Below are positions 24,175 to 33,982 of a stretch of 64,000 nt of DNA, piece by piece. Under the pieces are notes generated by a model that saw only the letters and a program-made list of their open reading frames with translations, was not told where the DNA came from and searched no databases. The DNA is from an uncultured Bacteroidales bacterium. Its GTDB lineage: Bacteria; Bacteroidota; Bacteroidia; Bacteroidales; WCHB1-69. The position numbers and the translations under genes are program-made. The stretch lies in assembly GCA_900315245.1 (NCBI GenBank), contig OMYJ01000001.1, forward strand, positions 124,001-188,000, written 5' to 3'. Each line of letters starts with the position of its first letter. Position 1 is the stretch's first letter.

Positions 24175-25023
24175 ATGGCACGAGAACTTTCTTCCAATCA
24201 TTTGGATAAGTACAAAAATGGTAACGAGTTATTCAAACTTTTCAATGTGGTACAGAAAGATCCGGAATTGTCGTTTGAAATCCGCCGAAACGACGAGGTG
24301 ATCATCTACTACTGCAAGAAAAAACTGCTGACCATTTCACAGGGCAAAAAAATCATTCCGCTTGATTCAAACTATCTGAAAGGGAGCCATCTTTCTGTGG
24401 ACATTTCGGATAAGGATACTTTGAAATCGGAAGCGGAAATCAAAAAATACTTCAAAGAAGCAAAAAAGTACGTTTATGAGTATAGCAAAAAATCAGAGTT
24501 TGCTGTCCAACAGAACATTGCTCTTGGGAGCAGGTCGTTTGATAAGGGGCTGGTAGTGGTGGATATGGAATGGGGGTTCCCTCAAAGCAAAATAGAAGAG
24601 TCAAAGCGAATTTCCAAGACAAAGATAGATTTGGTGGCATTCAACCCCCAACCCAATAAAGAAGGATTGAATGACATTTATCTTGTTGAGGTCAAGCACA
24701 GTTTGGACGCCACCCAAGGCAAATCAGGCATACAGGACCATGTGGACAAGACATTCGAGATCTGTCAATGCAAAGAGGCTTGCGAAGCCTTAGTGAATGA
24801 CGTTAAAACAATAATTGACCAAAAAACCGAACTTGGTATATTAAAAGGTACAAAACCCGTCATCAAATTGGCCACTGTCCCTAAAATGATGTTTTTCTTA
24901 AGTTATAGAAGCGACGAAGAACTGGAACAACTTAAAAAGGAAGTGGCTGGTTTGAAAACACCCAAAGACATGGGCAAACCTGTCGTGGTTTATCACAACT
25001 ATACCATTCAATTGCATTTGTAA
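24175..25023 (+). CDS. Predicted PD-(D/E)XK nuclease-like protein, cargo gene 1
   Basis: 282 residues, not tied to a named family with certainty. The core shows D of KTKIDLVAFNP (about 150) and E-x-K of YLVEVKHSLD (about 172-174), followed by a helix with QDHVD, as in restriction-like nucleases. The N-terminal 100 residues (ELSFEIRRNDEVIIYYCKKKLLTIS) may recognise a ligand. First gene after the hsdR fragment. A free-standing nuclease inside a restriction locus suggests a defence or competition role, but no partner is evident. Ends FFLSYRSDEELEQL then a beta-rich tail. Confidence 0.55.
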   Translation: MARELSSNHLDKYKNGNELFKLFNVVQKDPELSFEIRRNDEVIIYYCKKKLLTISQGKKIIPLDSNYLKGSHLSVDISDKDTLKSEAEIKKYFKEAKKYVYEYSKKSEFAVQQNIALGSRSFDKGLVVVDMEWGFPQSKIEESKRISKTKIDLVAFNPQPNKEGLNDIYLVEVKHSLDATQGKSGIQDHVDKTFEICQCKEACEALVNDVKTIIDQKTELGILKGTKPVIKLATVPKMMFFLSYRSDEELEQLKKEVAGLKTPKDMGKPVVVYHNYTIQLHL

Positions 25024-25044
25024 ATAAGACAGAAAATCATTCTA

Positions 25045-26256
25045 ATGCATAGAGAAGAAACTATTGCGTGGTTGGAGAGCCTTCGGGCAGACATTGAAAA
25101 CGGCGTTTCCGAATTGTGGAATGCCATAGATTCAGTGTTGGCAACTTTTAAACAACTAAAAGCAAAGCAGCCCTACCATATCAATGTAATTGATGAACTG
25201 CACGCCAATGAGAATGCCAACAGCCGAATATTAGCCAAACTTTTCCAGTTTCAGAATGAAGCGGGACAATACGAGATTCTGCAGTCTTTTCTGAATTATT
25301 TGCAGAACAATTCTCGTTCCAAGGAGTTTTCGCGGATTAGTATCGATAATCCCACCATCACCCAAGAGGAAGAACGCATCGACATCTGGATTCGCGACAC
25401 GGAATATGCCATCATCATGGAAAACAAAATCTATGATGCCAACGACCAGGATGCCCAGCTGGCTCGCTATATCACAAAAACGGAGAACAAAGGATATCCA
25501 TTGGAAAACATTTTCGTGATCTATTTGCCTTCGTCCACATACGAACCCTCGGAGCAGACTTGGATTTTAGTTGACGACAAGGGAAATGAACATAATTACG
25601 CCCCGGAATTTGAGAACCGCTACCTCAATCTTTCTTTTCGTGATCACATTTATCCATGGCTAAAGCACGACATCGTCCCCAATGTCCGGCAAAAAGATTT
25701 TTATTTATTAAATGCTCTGAATCAATATGTTGATTATTTAGAGGGAATGTTTTATTTACGAGAAAATAATAAAAAATTAAATATGGAAATACAGGAATTA
25801 CTCAGCCAAAAACTGGAGTTGAACAAGAAACCATCTTTGGAAGAAAAATACAAAGTTGTTAATCAAAAAATCAGCGATATCGAAGACATAATTGCTCAAT
25901 TGAAATTACTTCGCGACAGCATCTCAAGACAAAAGTTGGACAAAATTATTGAAAGATATGATTTTGCTCAAAATACCGATGGCTGGTATCCTTCATGGTT
26001 AATGACCATTGAAGGCGTAAAGTATAAACTGTATTTGGGGCCATATAGTTCTAAATTTTTTTGTCAATTTGAACGTCAAGACAAGAATATCTTTCAAGGG
26101 AGCGAGTTGCAGATAAAGTTGCAGCATATTTTGCCGCTGACATCTTCTTCTCAAAAGTATGCTATATGGAAGATAGAGGTGGATTATTATGAAGTGCTTG
26201 TTGTATTGGAGAAAGTTTTGGCAATAGTGTGCCCTATGATAGATAATATCCATTAG
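25045..26256 (+). CDS. PD-(D/E)XK nuclease superfamily protein (PDDEXK_4-like), cargo gene 2
   Basis: 403 residues. The pattern INVIDELHANENANSRILAKLF, then D of ERIDIWIRD (about 110), E-x-K of IIMENKIYDANDQDAQLARYI (about 126-128), matches the PDDEXK_4 family (PF14281) found near restriction genes. A coiled coil follows (about 245-310). No helicase or methylase domain. It starts 21 bases after cargo gene 1, so the two may be co-expressed. Substrate unknown; DNA expected. The final 80 residues (KYKLYLGPYSSKFFCQFE) look like a separate small domain. Confidence 0.75.
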   Translation: MHREETIAWLESLRADIENGVSELWNAIDSVLATFKQLKAKQPYHINVIDELHANENANSRILAKLFQFQNEAGQYEILQSFLNYLQNNSRSKEFSRISIDNPTITQEEERIDIWIRDTEYAIIMENKIYDANDQDAQLARYITKTENKGYPLENIFVIYLPSSTYEPSEQTWILVDDKGNEHNYAPEFENRYLNLSFRDHIYPWLKHDIVPNVRQKDFYLLNALNQYVDYLEGMFYLRENNKKLNMEIQELLSQKLELNKKPSLEEKYKVVNQKISDIEDIIAQLKLLRDSISRQKLDKIIERYDFAQNTDGWYPSWLMTIEGVKYKLYLGPYSSKFFCQFERQDKNIFQGSELQIKLQHILPLTSSSQKYAIWKIEVDYYEVLVVLEKVLAIVCPMIDNIH

Positions 26257-26333
26257 AATAATGCCCGAATCTACCAACGATGAGAATCAATTCTCTAACA
26301 ACTTAACTATGGACAAGATCCATCGAAAATTTG

Positions 26334-26341
26334 TATTTTTG
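26334..26341 (+). promoter_or_regulatory. -7 box of the AAA/nuclease pair
   Basis: TATTTTTG 33 bases before the AAA ATPase start, in a 118-bp gap that otherwise holds nothing recognisable. It suggests the pair is its own transcription unit. Confidence 0.5.
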
Positions 26342-26374
26342 CGCAATGAAAGAAGAATATAAAACATACTCGCT

Positions 26375-27676
26375 ATGAGCAGGATAAAGATAAAAAACTT
26401 CGGGCCAATCCGTGAAGGTTTCGTGGGAAATAACGGATGGCTGGATATTGAGAAAGTGACTGTGATGATCGGTGACCAAGGGTCGGGAAAAAGCACAGTG
26501 GCCAAACTAATTTCCATGTTCTCGTGGATTGAGAAAAGCATACACAGAAGAGACATCAGCGTTGAACAGTTAAACATTTCAGTTTTTGAGACATTGTGTA
26601 AACAACAAGAGATGGAAGAGTATTTCTCGAAAGATACCTTGTTGTATTATGAAGGAGATGTTTATAGTTTTGAGTGCGACGCAAAAAACAAAATATTTAG
26701 AGGTGGAACAATTCAATCAAAAAAAGGTCAATATGTTTTGCCTAAAATTCAGTATGTTTCTGCGGCGAGGAACCTTCTGACCATTTTATATCGCATTCCA
26801 ACACAGGATATTGTTGCTAAAGATGGTAGTATTATTGAAAAGTCCTCAATCCCTTTTATGGTAAGAGATCTGAACAAAGAATATTTGAGGGCATTGTCTG
26901 AACTTGCAAAAAATGGTTTTTCGCTACCACTCAATGAAACAAGTGTGTATTATCAGAATCACAGTACTTTCATAAAAGCTAAAGGTAAGGCTATATCAAT
27001 GTCAGCAGCATCAAGCGGAATTCAATCTATTACACCACTGTTGCTCGTTAGCCATTTTTTATCAGAAGAAGTAACTGCAAACATTCTGGATAAAGTTCAA
27101 GATATTGATGATAACCGAAAAAAACAAATAGAAAACAATCTTGCTAAAGAAGATGCAAACATAGTTGAAAAATATAGACAACTATGTAATTTCGGAAAAG
27201 GAATTTTAGCCAAAGAAGATGCTATATTGTTGACAAATAAACTCAAACAATATATTCCAACATCTTTTTTCAACATTGTGGAGGAACCCGAACAAAACTT
27301 GTTCCCCACATCGCAACAAAAGGTGATAAACAGTCTGCTCGAATACAACAATGCTTTAGACAGCAACAAACTGATTATCACCACCCACAGCCCGTATATC
27401 ATAGGTTACATGACGCTGGCGGTGAAAGCGATGGAACTTTACAAAAAAGCTAAAAAAGAGGAAGTGAGAGCGCAAATCAACGAGATAGTCCCTCAAAAGT
27501 CGGCCATCAGCTACGATGACCTGGTTATCTATGAGCTGGATGAGAAGGACGGCAGCATTCACAAGTTGGATACCTACAAAGGTATCCCTTCAAGTAAGAA
27601 TTACTTGAACAGCGAACTGTCTGAGAAAAACGAATTGTATGCACAACTGTTAGACATTGAGGATTTATGCCAGTAG
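26375..27676 (+). CDS. AAA (ABC/OLD-type) ATPase of a two-gene cassette
   Basis: 433 residues. IKIKNFGPI then Walker A GDQGSGKST (33-41), an ABC-signature-like SAASSGIQSITPLL (about 210), Walker B NIVEEPEQNLFP (about 302-312) and the switch His in ITTHSPYIIG. This is the SMC/ABC-like ATPase seen in OLD, Septu PtuA, Gabija GajA and PARIS AriA, but without an attached TOPRIM domain. Its stop overlaps the start of a nuclease-like gene by 10 bases, so the two act together. Likely job: ATP-driven sensor that holds the nuclease in check. Confidence 0.85.
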   Translation: MSRIKIKNFGPIREGFVGNNGWLDIEKVTVMIGDQGSGKSTVAKLISMFSWIEKSIHRRDISVEQLNISVFETLCKQQEMEEYFSKDTLLYYEGDVYSFECDAKNKIFRGGTIQSKKGQYVLPKIQYVSAARNLLTILYRIPTQDIVAKDGSIIEKSSIPFMVRDLNKEYLRALSELAKNGFSLPLNETSVYYQNHSTFIKAKGKAISMSAASSGIQSITPLLLVSHFLSEEVTANILDKVQDIDDNRKKQIENNLAKEDANIVEKYRQLCNFGKGILAKEDAILLTNKLKQYIPTSFFNIVEEPEQNLFPTSQQKVINSLLEYNNALDSNKLIITTHSPYIIGYMTLAVKAMELYKKAKKEEVRAQINEIVPQKSAISYDDLVIYELDEKDGSIHKLDTYKGIPSSKNYLNSELSEKNELYAQLLDIEDLCQ

Positions 27677-28176
27677 ATTTTTTCACACAGGGACAAAAAA
27701 GCACTTCTGACAAAGAATTGTTTGGCATTTGTGATGACACCATTGGACGTGACAAGACACCTGCTTATTTGGATGAATCTAATCTGGATAATTGGATTGC
27801 GGAAGTGCACAATGGCAGCAGGAAACACATTGATTTTTATGCAATAGACTGTTGTGTCGTTTGGTGTCTGGACAATGGTGACTATGCCAATGCTTGTGAC
27901 GGCATGTTGGCATATAACGACAATCACAACATTGTGTTTGTGGAATTAAAAGACCGTAATCCTCAATATAAACAATGGAAGATTAAAGCTGAGAAACAAT
28001 TGAAAAGTACCATTGAATGTTTTAAAAGCAACCACAACACTGATGGTGTTTTGATAAAAGCGTATGCTTGCAACAAGCAGGCTTTGTTTGATGAAGGTGT
28101 GGAAGAATATCTGGAACGATTCAAAGACGAAACGGGCGTAACCCTCCGTGTTTTCAGAGAGATAGAAATTCAATAA
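27667..28176 (+). CDS. Predicted nuclease partner of the AAA ATPase
   Basis: 169 residues, not matched to a named family. The centre has D78 of CDGMLAYNDN and E-x-K 93-95 of IVFVELKDRN followed by a helix with WKIKAEKQLKSTIE: the restriction-nuclease core. The N-terminus includes KHIDFYAIDCCVVWCLD. It overlaps the ATPase gene by 10 bases, implying coupled translation. A small effector next to an SMC-like ATPase recalls Septu (PtuB, HNH) and PARIS (AriB, TOPRIM), but with a different nuclease fold here. Function is inference. Confidence 0.6.
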   Translation: MPVDFFTQGQKSTSDKELFGICDDTIGRDKTPAYLDESNLDNWIAEVHNGSRKHIDFYAIDCCVVWCLDNGDYANACDGMLAYNDNHNIVFVELKDRNPQYKQWKIKAEKQLKSTIECFKSNHNTDGVLIKAYACNKQALFDEGVEEYLERFKDETGVTLRVFREIEIQ

Positions 28177-28196
28177 CATCAAAACATATCCCTGTA

Positions 28197-28280
28197 ATTG
28201 TACATTGTTCATTGTAAATTGTTAATTGACCATGTCCGAATACACTAACGTTGAGCACCCATTTCTCGAAAAACTTCGGG
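28197..28280 (+). repeat. Heptamer array plus 77-bp direct repeat, right copy
   Basis: Five ATTGTAC/ATTGTTC units (28197-28231), then the true hsdR start. 28204-28280 matches 24065-24141. These units are the same AATGTAC family as in hsdS, in reverse orientation. Confidence 0.9.
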
Positions 28281-31200
28281 AGATTGGCTGGCAAGTGATA
28301 GACAAAGGCAGCGGCGGCATTCCGCAAGACCCTGCCGAGAGTATGCGCACATCGTTCAGCGAGGTGGTGCTCAAAGATGAGTTCTTCAAGAAATTGGGCG
28401 AACTCAACCCGTGGATTACCGACGAGCAGAAGGAATATTGCTACCACAAAATCACAGACATCGACAAGCCGCTCACCGATGCCAACCGCGAGATTCACAA
28501 TATGCTGCTCGAAGGCATCCACCTGCTCACCAAAAACGAGCAGACGGGCGAGGACAACCCCACCGCCAAAATCATCAACTTTGACAATTACAAGAAAAAT
28601 TCGTTCATTGCCATCAACCAGTTCCGCATCGATACCCACAATACCAAGCCCTTCATCATTCCCGACATCGTCTGCTTTGTGAACGGATTGCCACTCATCG
28701 TGGTGGAGTGCAAGGACGAGAATGTCTCGGAGCCGATGAGCGAGGCCTACGACCAGATAAAACGTTACGCCAACCAGCGCGTCATCGACGATCCTTTCGC
28801 CGACGGTGTGGAAGAGGGTTGCGAACGGCTGTTCCATACCAACCTGTTCAGCGTCATCACCCGCGGTGTGGAGGCGCGCTGCGGCACCATCTCCGCCGAT
28901 TTCGACTTCTACCTCAACTGGAAGGACATCTTCCCGGAAGAATACGCCGAAGACACCAACATAGACCCCGCCGAACGGCAGGAAATCCTTGTCAAGGGTA
29001 TGTTCAACCACGAGATTCTGATTGACATCTACCGCAACTTCACGCTGTTTATGCAGAAAAAGGATGCTCTTGTCAAAATTATCTGCCGATACCAACAGTA
29101 TCGTGCGGTAGGCAAGATGATTCGCAAGCTGCAGAGCGGCACCGACTGGCGTAGTCGTAGCGGGGTCATTTGGCACACGCAAGGCAGCGGCAAGTCGCTT
29201 ACGATGGTCTTCTTGATCAAGAAGATGCGGCATATCGCCGATCTGCGCGATTATCGCATCCTGATGGTGGTCGATCGCCACGACTTGGAAGACCAGTTGG
29301 CCGAAACTGCCGAATACACCGGCGAGCTGCGTCATGACCCGAAAACCAAGAAGGTGCAGAATATCGTGGAAAACCGCCAGGCGTTGGTGAAACTCGAAGG
29401 CGACACCGCCGACCTCAATCTGGTGATGATACACAAGTTCGGCGAAAACAAGGAATACTCGTTGGATTCGCTGATCAATGCAGGCATTGTGCCGAAATAC
29501 GAATCGTTCCCCGTCATTAACGAAAGCAGTGAGATTCTCGTGCTGATTGACGAGGCGCATCGTACGCAGGGCGGCGAGATGGGCGACAATCTGTTCCAAG
29601 CTTTCCCTAATGCTGCACGTATCGGCTTTACCGGCACACCGCTCATCACACCGCGCCACAAGGCAACCACCTGCGAGCGTTTCGGACAATGTGCCGGTGA
29701 CTTCATTGATGTCTATAAGATGAACGATTCCGTGAAGGATAACGCCACAGTTGACATCAAATACATTGGCCGTAAGAGCGACGATGACATCCCGTTCAAG
29801 GACGAATTCGATGCCGAATTTGAACGGACTTTCTCGAATCGGACGCAGGAGGAACGCATTGAGATTCAGAAGCGTTACGGCACTATGATTTCCTATCTCG
29901 AAAGTGCCGACCGGATAATGAAGAACGCCCGTGACATCCTCAAGCATTACGTTTCAGAAGTGCTTCCCAACGGTTTCAAGGCACAGGTGGTGGCTTCGTC
30001 CATTTTGGCGGCAGTGCGTTACAAAATCGCCCTCGAAAAATTGATTCCCGAATTTATCGTGACAGAAGAGCTGAAATCAGACGAAGATCGCGACGATGTG
30101 ATGCTGCAACGCCTGCGTATGCTAAAGGTTCGGGCTGTGGTGTCGAGCAGTGGCAACAACGAGTCTGCCATCATCCATACGGCAAGATTGGAGGCGTTCG
30201 CAGATGATGCCATCACAAACTTCAAAAAGGATTTTGACTTGGAGAATCCGCTTTCAGGCATCGGCATCCTCTGTGTCTGCGACCGGTTGCTGACAGGTTT
30301 CGACGCGCCCGTGGAGCAGGTGATGTATCTCGACAAGAACCTTTCGGAACATAACCTGATGCAGGCCATCACGCGTGTGAACCGTACCAAGAAGGGCAAA
30401 ACACACGGCTTGGTGGTCGATTACTTCGGTGTTACCAAAAATCTGCATAAGGCATTGGGTATCTACAGTGCCGAAGAAGAACGCGAGGCAAGGGAAGACC
30501 TGAAAGATTTCGACACTTATTTCTCTGCCATCGAAAAGGAGATTCCCGAATTGGAGATGCGTTACAACAAGATTATTCAGCGTTTTGAGGAAGCTGGCAT
30601 TTCCGACATTCAGGATTTTCTTGAGCAAAGAACAGACAAAGAGCGCGAGAAGTCTCTGTGCGAGCAGATTATCTCCGTTTCAGCCAGCATAAAGTTCCGT
30701 TCAGAGCAAGACGCCCTGTTCCGTCTGTTCTTCGATATTTTCGATTTGCTCTTCAACGAGCCCGAAACGCGCAGCCGCTACTACGTTCCGGCCAAGCGAA
30801 TGGCATACATTGTCGCATTAGTCCGTTGGCATTATAAAGACGAAACCCTTGATTTGAAGTGGGCGAGCGAGAAGGTGCGCCGCTTGTTGGACAAATACCT
30901 GAAATCCGAAGGCGTGCGCGAAACTGTCCCTGAAGTCGATATTTTGTCCGCCGATTTCCCGAAAATCGTCAACAAAATGTACAACACGCCGCAGACGATA
31001 GCGTCAGCGATGGAGCACCAAATCCGTGACCGCATCATCATCAAATTGGGTGAGGGCAAAAACACCGCTCTGTACCAGAAGTTCAAAGACCGAATGGATA
31101 ACATTCTGACGACTTATTCAGGTAATTGGGAAGAGATGATCAGCGAATTGGAACGTCTGCGTCAGGAATTGGCGAATCCGAAACCTGCGGTGGTGTCGGA

Positions 31201-31492
31201 GGAAAAAGAGCCCTTCTACGACAAACTCTGCCAATGCGCAGGTGTGGATTTCGAAGAAAAGCACGACAATATTATTGCCGTGACGGATAAGGTGATGGAA
31301 CTTGTTCTCTCAGCCATGGCCATCCCCAATCTTTGGACCAAACCCACCAACGTGAACGATTTGCGAGGGAAGATCGGCACGACATTGCGCTTTTCAGGCA
31401 TTCCACAACTGAAAGAAAACAGCGAATCCATTGTTACAGAATTGATTAAGTTGGCAAAAAGCAACGAAAGTGTACTGAGAAATCTCGTATGA
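28232..31492 (+). CDS. hsdR: Type I restriction subunit (nuclease-translocase)
   Basis: 1086 residues from the ATG at 28232 (an in-frame TTG two codons earlier is less likely). The N-terminal nuclease has PDIVCFVNGLPLIVVECKDEN (about 150-170). The SF2 translocase follows with Walker A TQGSGKS (about 316) and LIDEAHRTQGG (about 440), then GFTGTPL and motif VI QAITRVNR. The C-terminal helical region binds HsdM. It cuts DNA far from unmethylated sites after ATP-driven translocation. GC-rich like hsdM and unlike the cargo. No damage seen, so the restriction system is probably active. Confidence 0.95.
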   Translation: MSEYTNVEHPFLEKLREIGWQVIDKGSGGIPQDPAESMRTSFSEVVLKDEFFKKLGELNPWITDEQKEYCYHKITDIDKPLTDANREIHNMLLEGIHLLTKNEQTGEDNPTAKIINFDNYKKNSFIAINQFRIDTHNTKPFIIPDIVCFVNGLPLIVVECKDENVSEPMSEAYDQIKRYANQRVIDDPFADGVEEGCERLFHTNLFSVITRGVEARCGTISADFDFYLNWKDIFPEEYAEDTNIDPAERQEILVKGMFNHEILIDIYRNFTLFMQKKDALVKIICRYQQYRAVGKMIRKLQSGTDWRSRSGVIWHTQGSGKSLTMVFLIKKMRHIADLRDYRILMVVDRHDLEDQLAETAEYTGELRHDPKTKKVQNIVENRQALVKLEGDTADLNLVMIHKFGENKEYSLDSLINAGIVPKYESFPVINESSEILVLIDEAHRTQGGEMGDNLFQAFPNAARIGFTGTPLITPRHKATTCERFGQCAGDFIDVYKMNDSVKDNATVDIKYIGRKSDDDIPFKDEFDAEFERTFSNRTQEERIEIQKRYGTMISYLESADRIMKNARDILKHYVSEVLPNGFKAQVVASSILAAVRYKIALEKLIPEFIVTEELKSDEDRDDVMLQRLRMLKVRAVVSSSGNNESAIIHTARLEAFADDAITNFKKDFDLENPLSGIGILCVCDRLLTGFDAPVEQVMYLDKNLSEHNLMQAITRVNRTKKGKTHGLVVDYFGVTKNLHKALGIYSAEEEREAREDLKDFDTYFSAIEKEIPELEMRYNKIIQRFEEAGISDIQDFLEQRTDKEREKSLCEQIISVSASIKFRSEQDALFRLFFDIFDLLFNEPETRSRYYVPAKRMAYIVALVRWHYKDETLDLKWASEKVRRLLDKYLKSEGVRETVPEVDILSADFPKIVNKMYNTPQTIASAMEHQIRDRIIIKLGEGKNTALYQKFKDRMDNILTTYSGNWEEMISELERLRQELANPKPAVVSEEKEPFYDKLCQCAGVDFEEKHDNIIAVTDKVMELVLSAMAIPNLWTKPTNVNDLRGKIGTTLRFSGIPQLKENSESIVTELIKLAKSNESVLRNLV

Positions 31493-32175
31493 GGATTGGT
31501 GATTTGGACATAGAAATCAAGCGCTCGAAGCGTCGCAAAACCATCACAGTCAACATTGAGCGCGACGGCAGCGTGAACGCGGTGGCGCCTATCGACTGCG
31601 ATGACGAAACCATACGCAAGGAACTCGAAGCTCGTGAGTATCTGATTTGTAAACACGTAGCCAACCGCAAGGCTGTGAACAAAGCGTACATCAACCGTGA
31701 TTTTGCCAATGGACAGGCATTCTTGTTTATGGGGAAATCTTACAATTTGTTCATTTCCGAGACGGCCAAAAAGTCCTTGGAAATTGTTGACGACAAGTTT
31801 GTACTGAAAGAATCTTGTTTACCGAGAGCAAAAGAAACGTTCATCAAGTTTTACAAGAAACAGGGATTGCCCTATTTGCAGGAACGAGTCGCCTTTTTTT
31901 CCCAGTTGGTTGGTCGCGAACCCGTTTCCATCCGAATCATCGAATTAGGATCACATTGGGCATCCTGTACCTCGCGGAAAACTATCAATTTTCATTGGAA
32001 GTGCATAATGGCTAAGCCGATGATTATTGATTATTTGGTCGTCCATGAACTTACGCACCTGAAATACCCACAACATACTCGCCAGTTTTGGGATGCGGTC
32101 TTTTCCGTGATGCCTAACTACAAGGAGTGTGAAGAGTGGTTACACGAATATGGGGTGACGCTGAACTTAGATTAG
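31489..32175 (+). CDS. YgjP-type (DUF45) zinc metallopeptidase
   Basis: 228 residues. The gluzincin-like motif HELTH (186-190) is followed by HTRQFWDAV, the layout of YgjP/SprT-like proteases (M48-like, DUF45). It overlaps hsdR by 4 bases (ATGA) and so belongs to the restriction operon. YgjP-like genes are common companions of type I systems; a role in removing or trimming restriction proteins bound to DNA has been suggested for such companions, but nothing here proves it. N-terminal IEIKRSKRRKTITVNIERDG matches the family. Confidence 0.9.
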   Translation: MRIGDLDIEIKRSKRRKTITVNIERDGSVNAVAPIDCDDETIRKELEAREYLICKHVANRKAVNKAYINRDFANGQAFLFMGKSYNLFISETAKKSLEIVDDKFVLKESCLPRAKETFIKFYKKQGLPYLQERVAFFSQLVGREPVSIRIIELGSHWASCTSRKTINFHWKCIMAKPMIIDYLVVHELTHLKYPQHTRQFWDAVFSVMPNYKECEEWLHEYGVTLNLD

Positions 32176-32195
32176 AAAAACAACCAAAAAAATTG

Positions 32196-32203
32196 TACTT
32201 TTG
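32196..32203 (+). promoter_or_regulatory. -7 box of aspS
   Basis: TACTTTTG, 36 bases before the aspS ATG and directly after the end of the restriction operon. Confidence 0.5.
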
Positions 32204-32239
32204 CAAGTTTGAATTATTTGGAATAAAATCTCTCAGAAT

Positions 32240-33982
32240 ATGTATAGAACACATACCTGTGGCGAGCTGACGCTTGAGAATATTCAGCAAACCGTGACTT
32301 TGAGCGGTTGGATTCAGAAGATCCGCCATCTGGGCGGCATGATTTTCATTGACTTGCGCGACCGTTATGGCATCACGCAACTGGCCTTCAATCACGAGGA
32401 GCGCCCCGAACTCTGCGAGCGCGCCGAACAGTTGGGTCGCGAATGGGTGATCCAGGTAACGGGCAAGGTGATTGAACGTTACAGCAAGAACAAGAATATC
32501 CCCACCGGCGACATCGAAATCGAGGTGCATACACTGAACGTGCTCAACGCCGCCGAGGTGCCGCCGTTCACCATTGAAGACGAGTCCGATGGCGGCGACG
32601 AGCTGCGCATGCGCTACCGCTACCTCGACATCCGCCGCAACCCCGTGAAGAACAACCTCATCTTCCGTCATAAACTCGGCTTGGAAATCCGCAAATACCT
32701 GAGCGGACAAGGCTTCCTCGAAATCGAGACCCCGTTCCTCGTGAACAGCACCCCTGAAGGCGCCCGCGACTTCCTCGTGCCCTCCCGCATGAATCCCGGC
32801 GAGTTCTACGCCCTGCCGCAGTCTCCCCAAACACTGAAACAGCTGCTGATGATGGCCGGCATGGACCGCTATTTCCAAATCGTGCGCTGCTTCCGTGACG
32901 AAGACCTCCGCGCCGACCGTCAGCCCGAGTTCACCCAAGTCGATTGCGAGATGTCGTTCATCGAGCAGGAAGACATCCTCAACCTGTTCGAAGGCCTCGT
33001 GCAACATATCTTCCGCACTTTCAAGGGAATGGAAATCGGCAAACTGGACCGCATGACCTGGAACGATGCGATGAAATACTACGGTTCCGACAAGCCCGAT
33101 GCCCGCTTCGGCATGCGCTTCGTGGAGCTCAACGACGTACTGCAGCACAAAGATTTCAAGGTCTTCAACGAGGCCGAACTCATCGTCGGTATCAAGGCCG
33201 AAGGTTGCGGCAACTACTCCCGCAAACAACTCGACAACCTCACCGATTTTGTGAAGAGTCCGCGTGTGGGTGCCGCTGGTTTGGTCTATATCCTTTGCAA
33301 TCAAGATGGTACGTATAAGTCCTCCGTCGATAAATTCTACACGCAGGACGATCTGAAGGTCGTGGCCGAACGTTGCGACGCGCACGCTGGCGACCTCATC
33401 CTCATCCTCTCCGGCAAAGCGATGAAGACGCGTAAGCAGATGTGCGAGCTGCGTCTTGAGATGGGCAACCGTCTCGGTCTGCGCAAGGCCGGCGAGTACA
33501 AGGCCATGTGGGTCATCGACTTCCCGCTGTTGGAGTGGGACGAGGAGACCCAACGCTACTACGCTATGCACCACCCGTTCACCGCGCCGAAGCCCGAGCA
33601 CGAGGACTGGCTCGAAACCCGTCCCGGCGAAGTGCTGGCAAACGCTTACGACTTGGTTATCAATGGTTCTGAAATCGGCGGCGGTTCCATCCGTATCCAC
33701 CGTCCGGAACTGCAGAAACGCATGTTCAAGGCCTTGAATTTCACGGAGGAGCAAGCGCAGAGCCAATTCGGATTCCTGATCAACGCCTTCAAGTACGGTG
33801 CTCCGCCTCACGGTGGTATCGCCTTCGGTTTCGACCGTCTGTGTGCCGTGCTCAGCGATTGCGACAGCATCCGCGACTTCATCGCGTTCCCGAAGAACAA
33901 CGCCGGTCGTGACACCATGCTGCCCGCCCCCACCCCGATCGATCCGAAGCAACTGGACGAACTGAACATCAAACTGAAATAA
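32240..33982 (+). CDS. aspS: Aspartate--tRNA ligase
   Basis: 580 residues, the normal length for bacterial-type AspRS. N-terminal OB-fold anticodon domain ([26 protein letters not shown]), class II motif 2 ([20 protein letters not shown]), the bacterial GAD insertion in the middle, and motif 3 (GIAFGFDRL near 545). It charges tRNA-Asp. The stop is followed without a gap by mlaE, so they may form one transcript. Marks the return to core genome after the restriction island. Confidence 0.97.
   Translation: MYRTHTCGELTLENIQQTVTLSGWIQKIRHLGGMIFIDLRDRYGITQLAFNHEERPELCERAEQLGREWVIQVTGKVIERYSKNKNIPTGDIEIEVHTLNVLNAAEVPPFTIEDESDGGDELRMRYRYLDIRRNPVKNNLIFRHKLGLEIRKYLSGQGFLEIETPFLVNSTPEGARDFLVPSRMNPGEFYALPQSPQTLKQLLMMAGMDRYFQIVRCFRDEDLRADRQPEFTQVDCEMSFIEQEDILNLFEGLVQHIFRTFKGMEIGKLDRMTWNDAMKYYGSDKPDARFGMRFVELNDVLQHKDFKVFNEAELIVGIKAEGCGNYSRKQLDNLTDFVKSPRVGAAGLVYILCNQDGTYKSSVDKFYTQDDLKVVAERCDAHAGDLILILSGKAMKTRKQMCELRLEMGNRLGLRKAGEYKAMWVIDFPLLEWDEETQRYYAMHHPFTAPKPEHEDWLETRPGEVLANAYDLVINGSEIGGGSIRIHRPELQKRMFKALNFTEEQAQSQFGFLINAFKYGAPPHGGIAFGFDRLCAVLSDCDSIRDFIAFPKNNAGRDTMLPAPTPIDPKQLDELNIKLK

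Noticed and set aside
24065..28280. The 77-bp duplication as ends of a transposon
   Set aside because: The repeats are direct, contain hsdR coding sequence, and no transposase or integrase lies between them.
28154..29947. 597-codon open frame opposite hsdR
   Set aside because: Antisense shadow of hsdR, with no recognisable motif.
17492..32175. Restriction island as an integrated phage or conjugative element
   Set aside because: No integrase, tRNA attachment duplication, structural phage genes or relaxase are seen.
32114..33952. 612-codon open frame opposite aspS
   Set aside because: Antisense shadow of a core gene.
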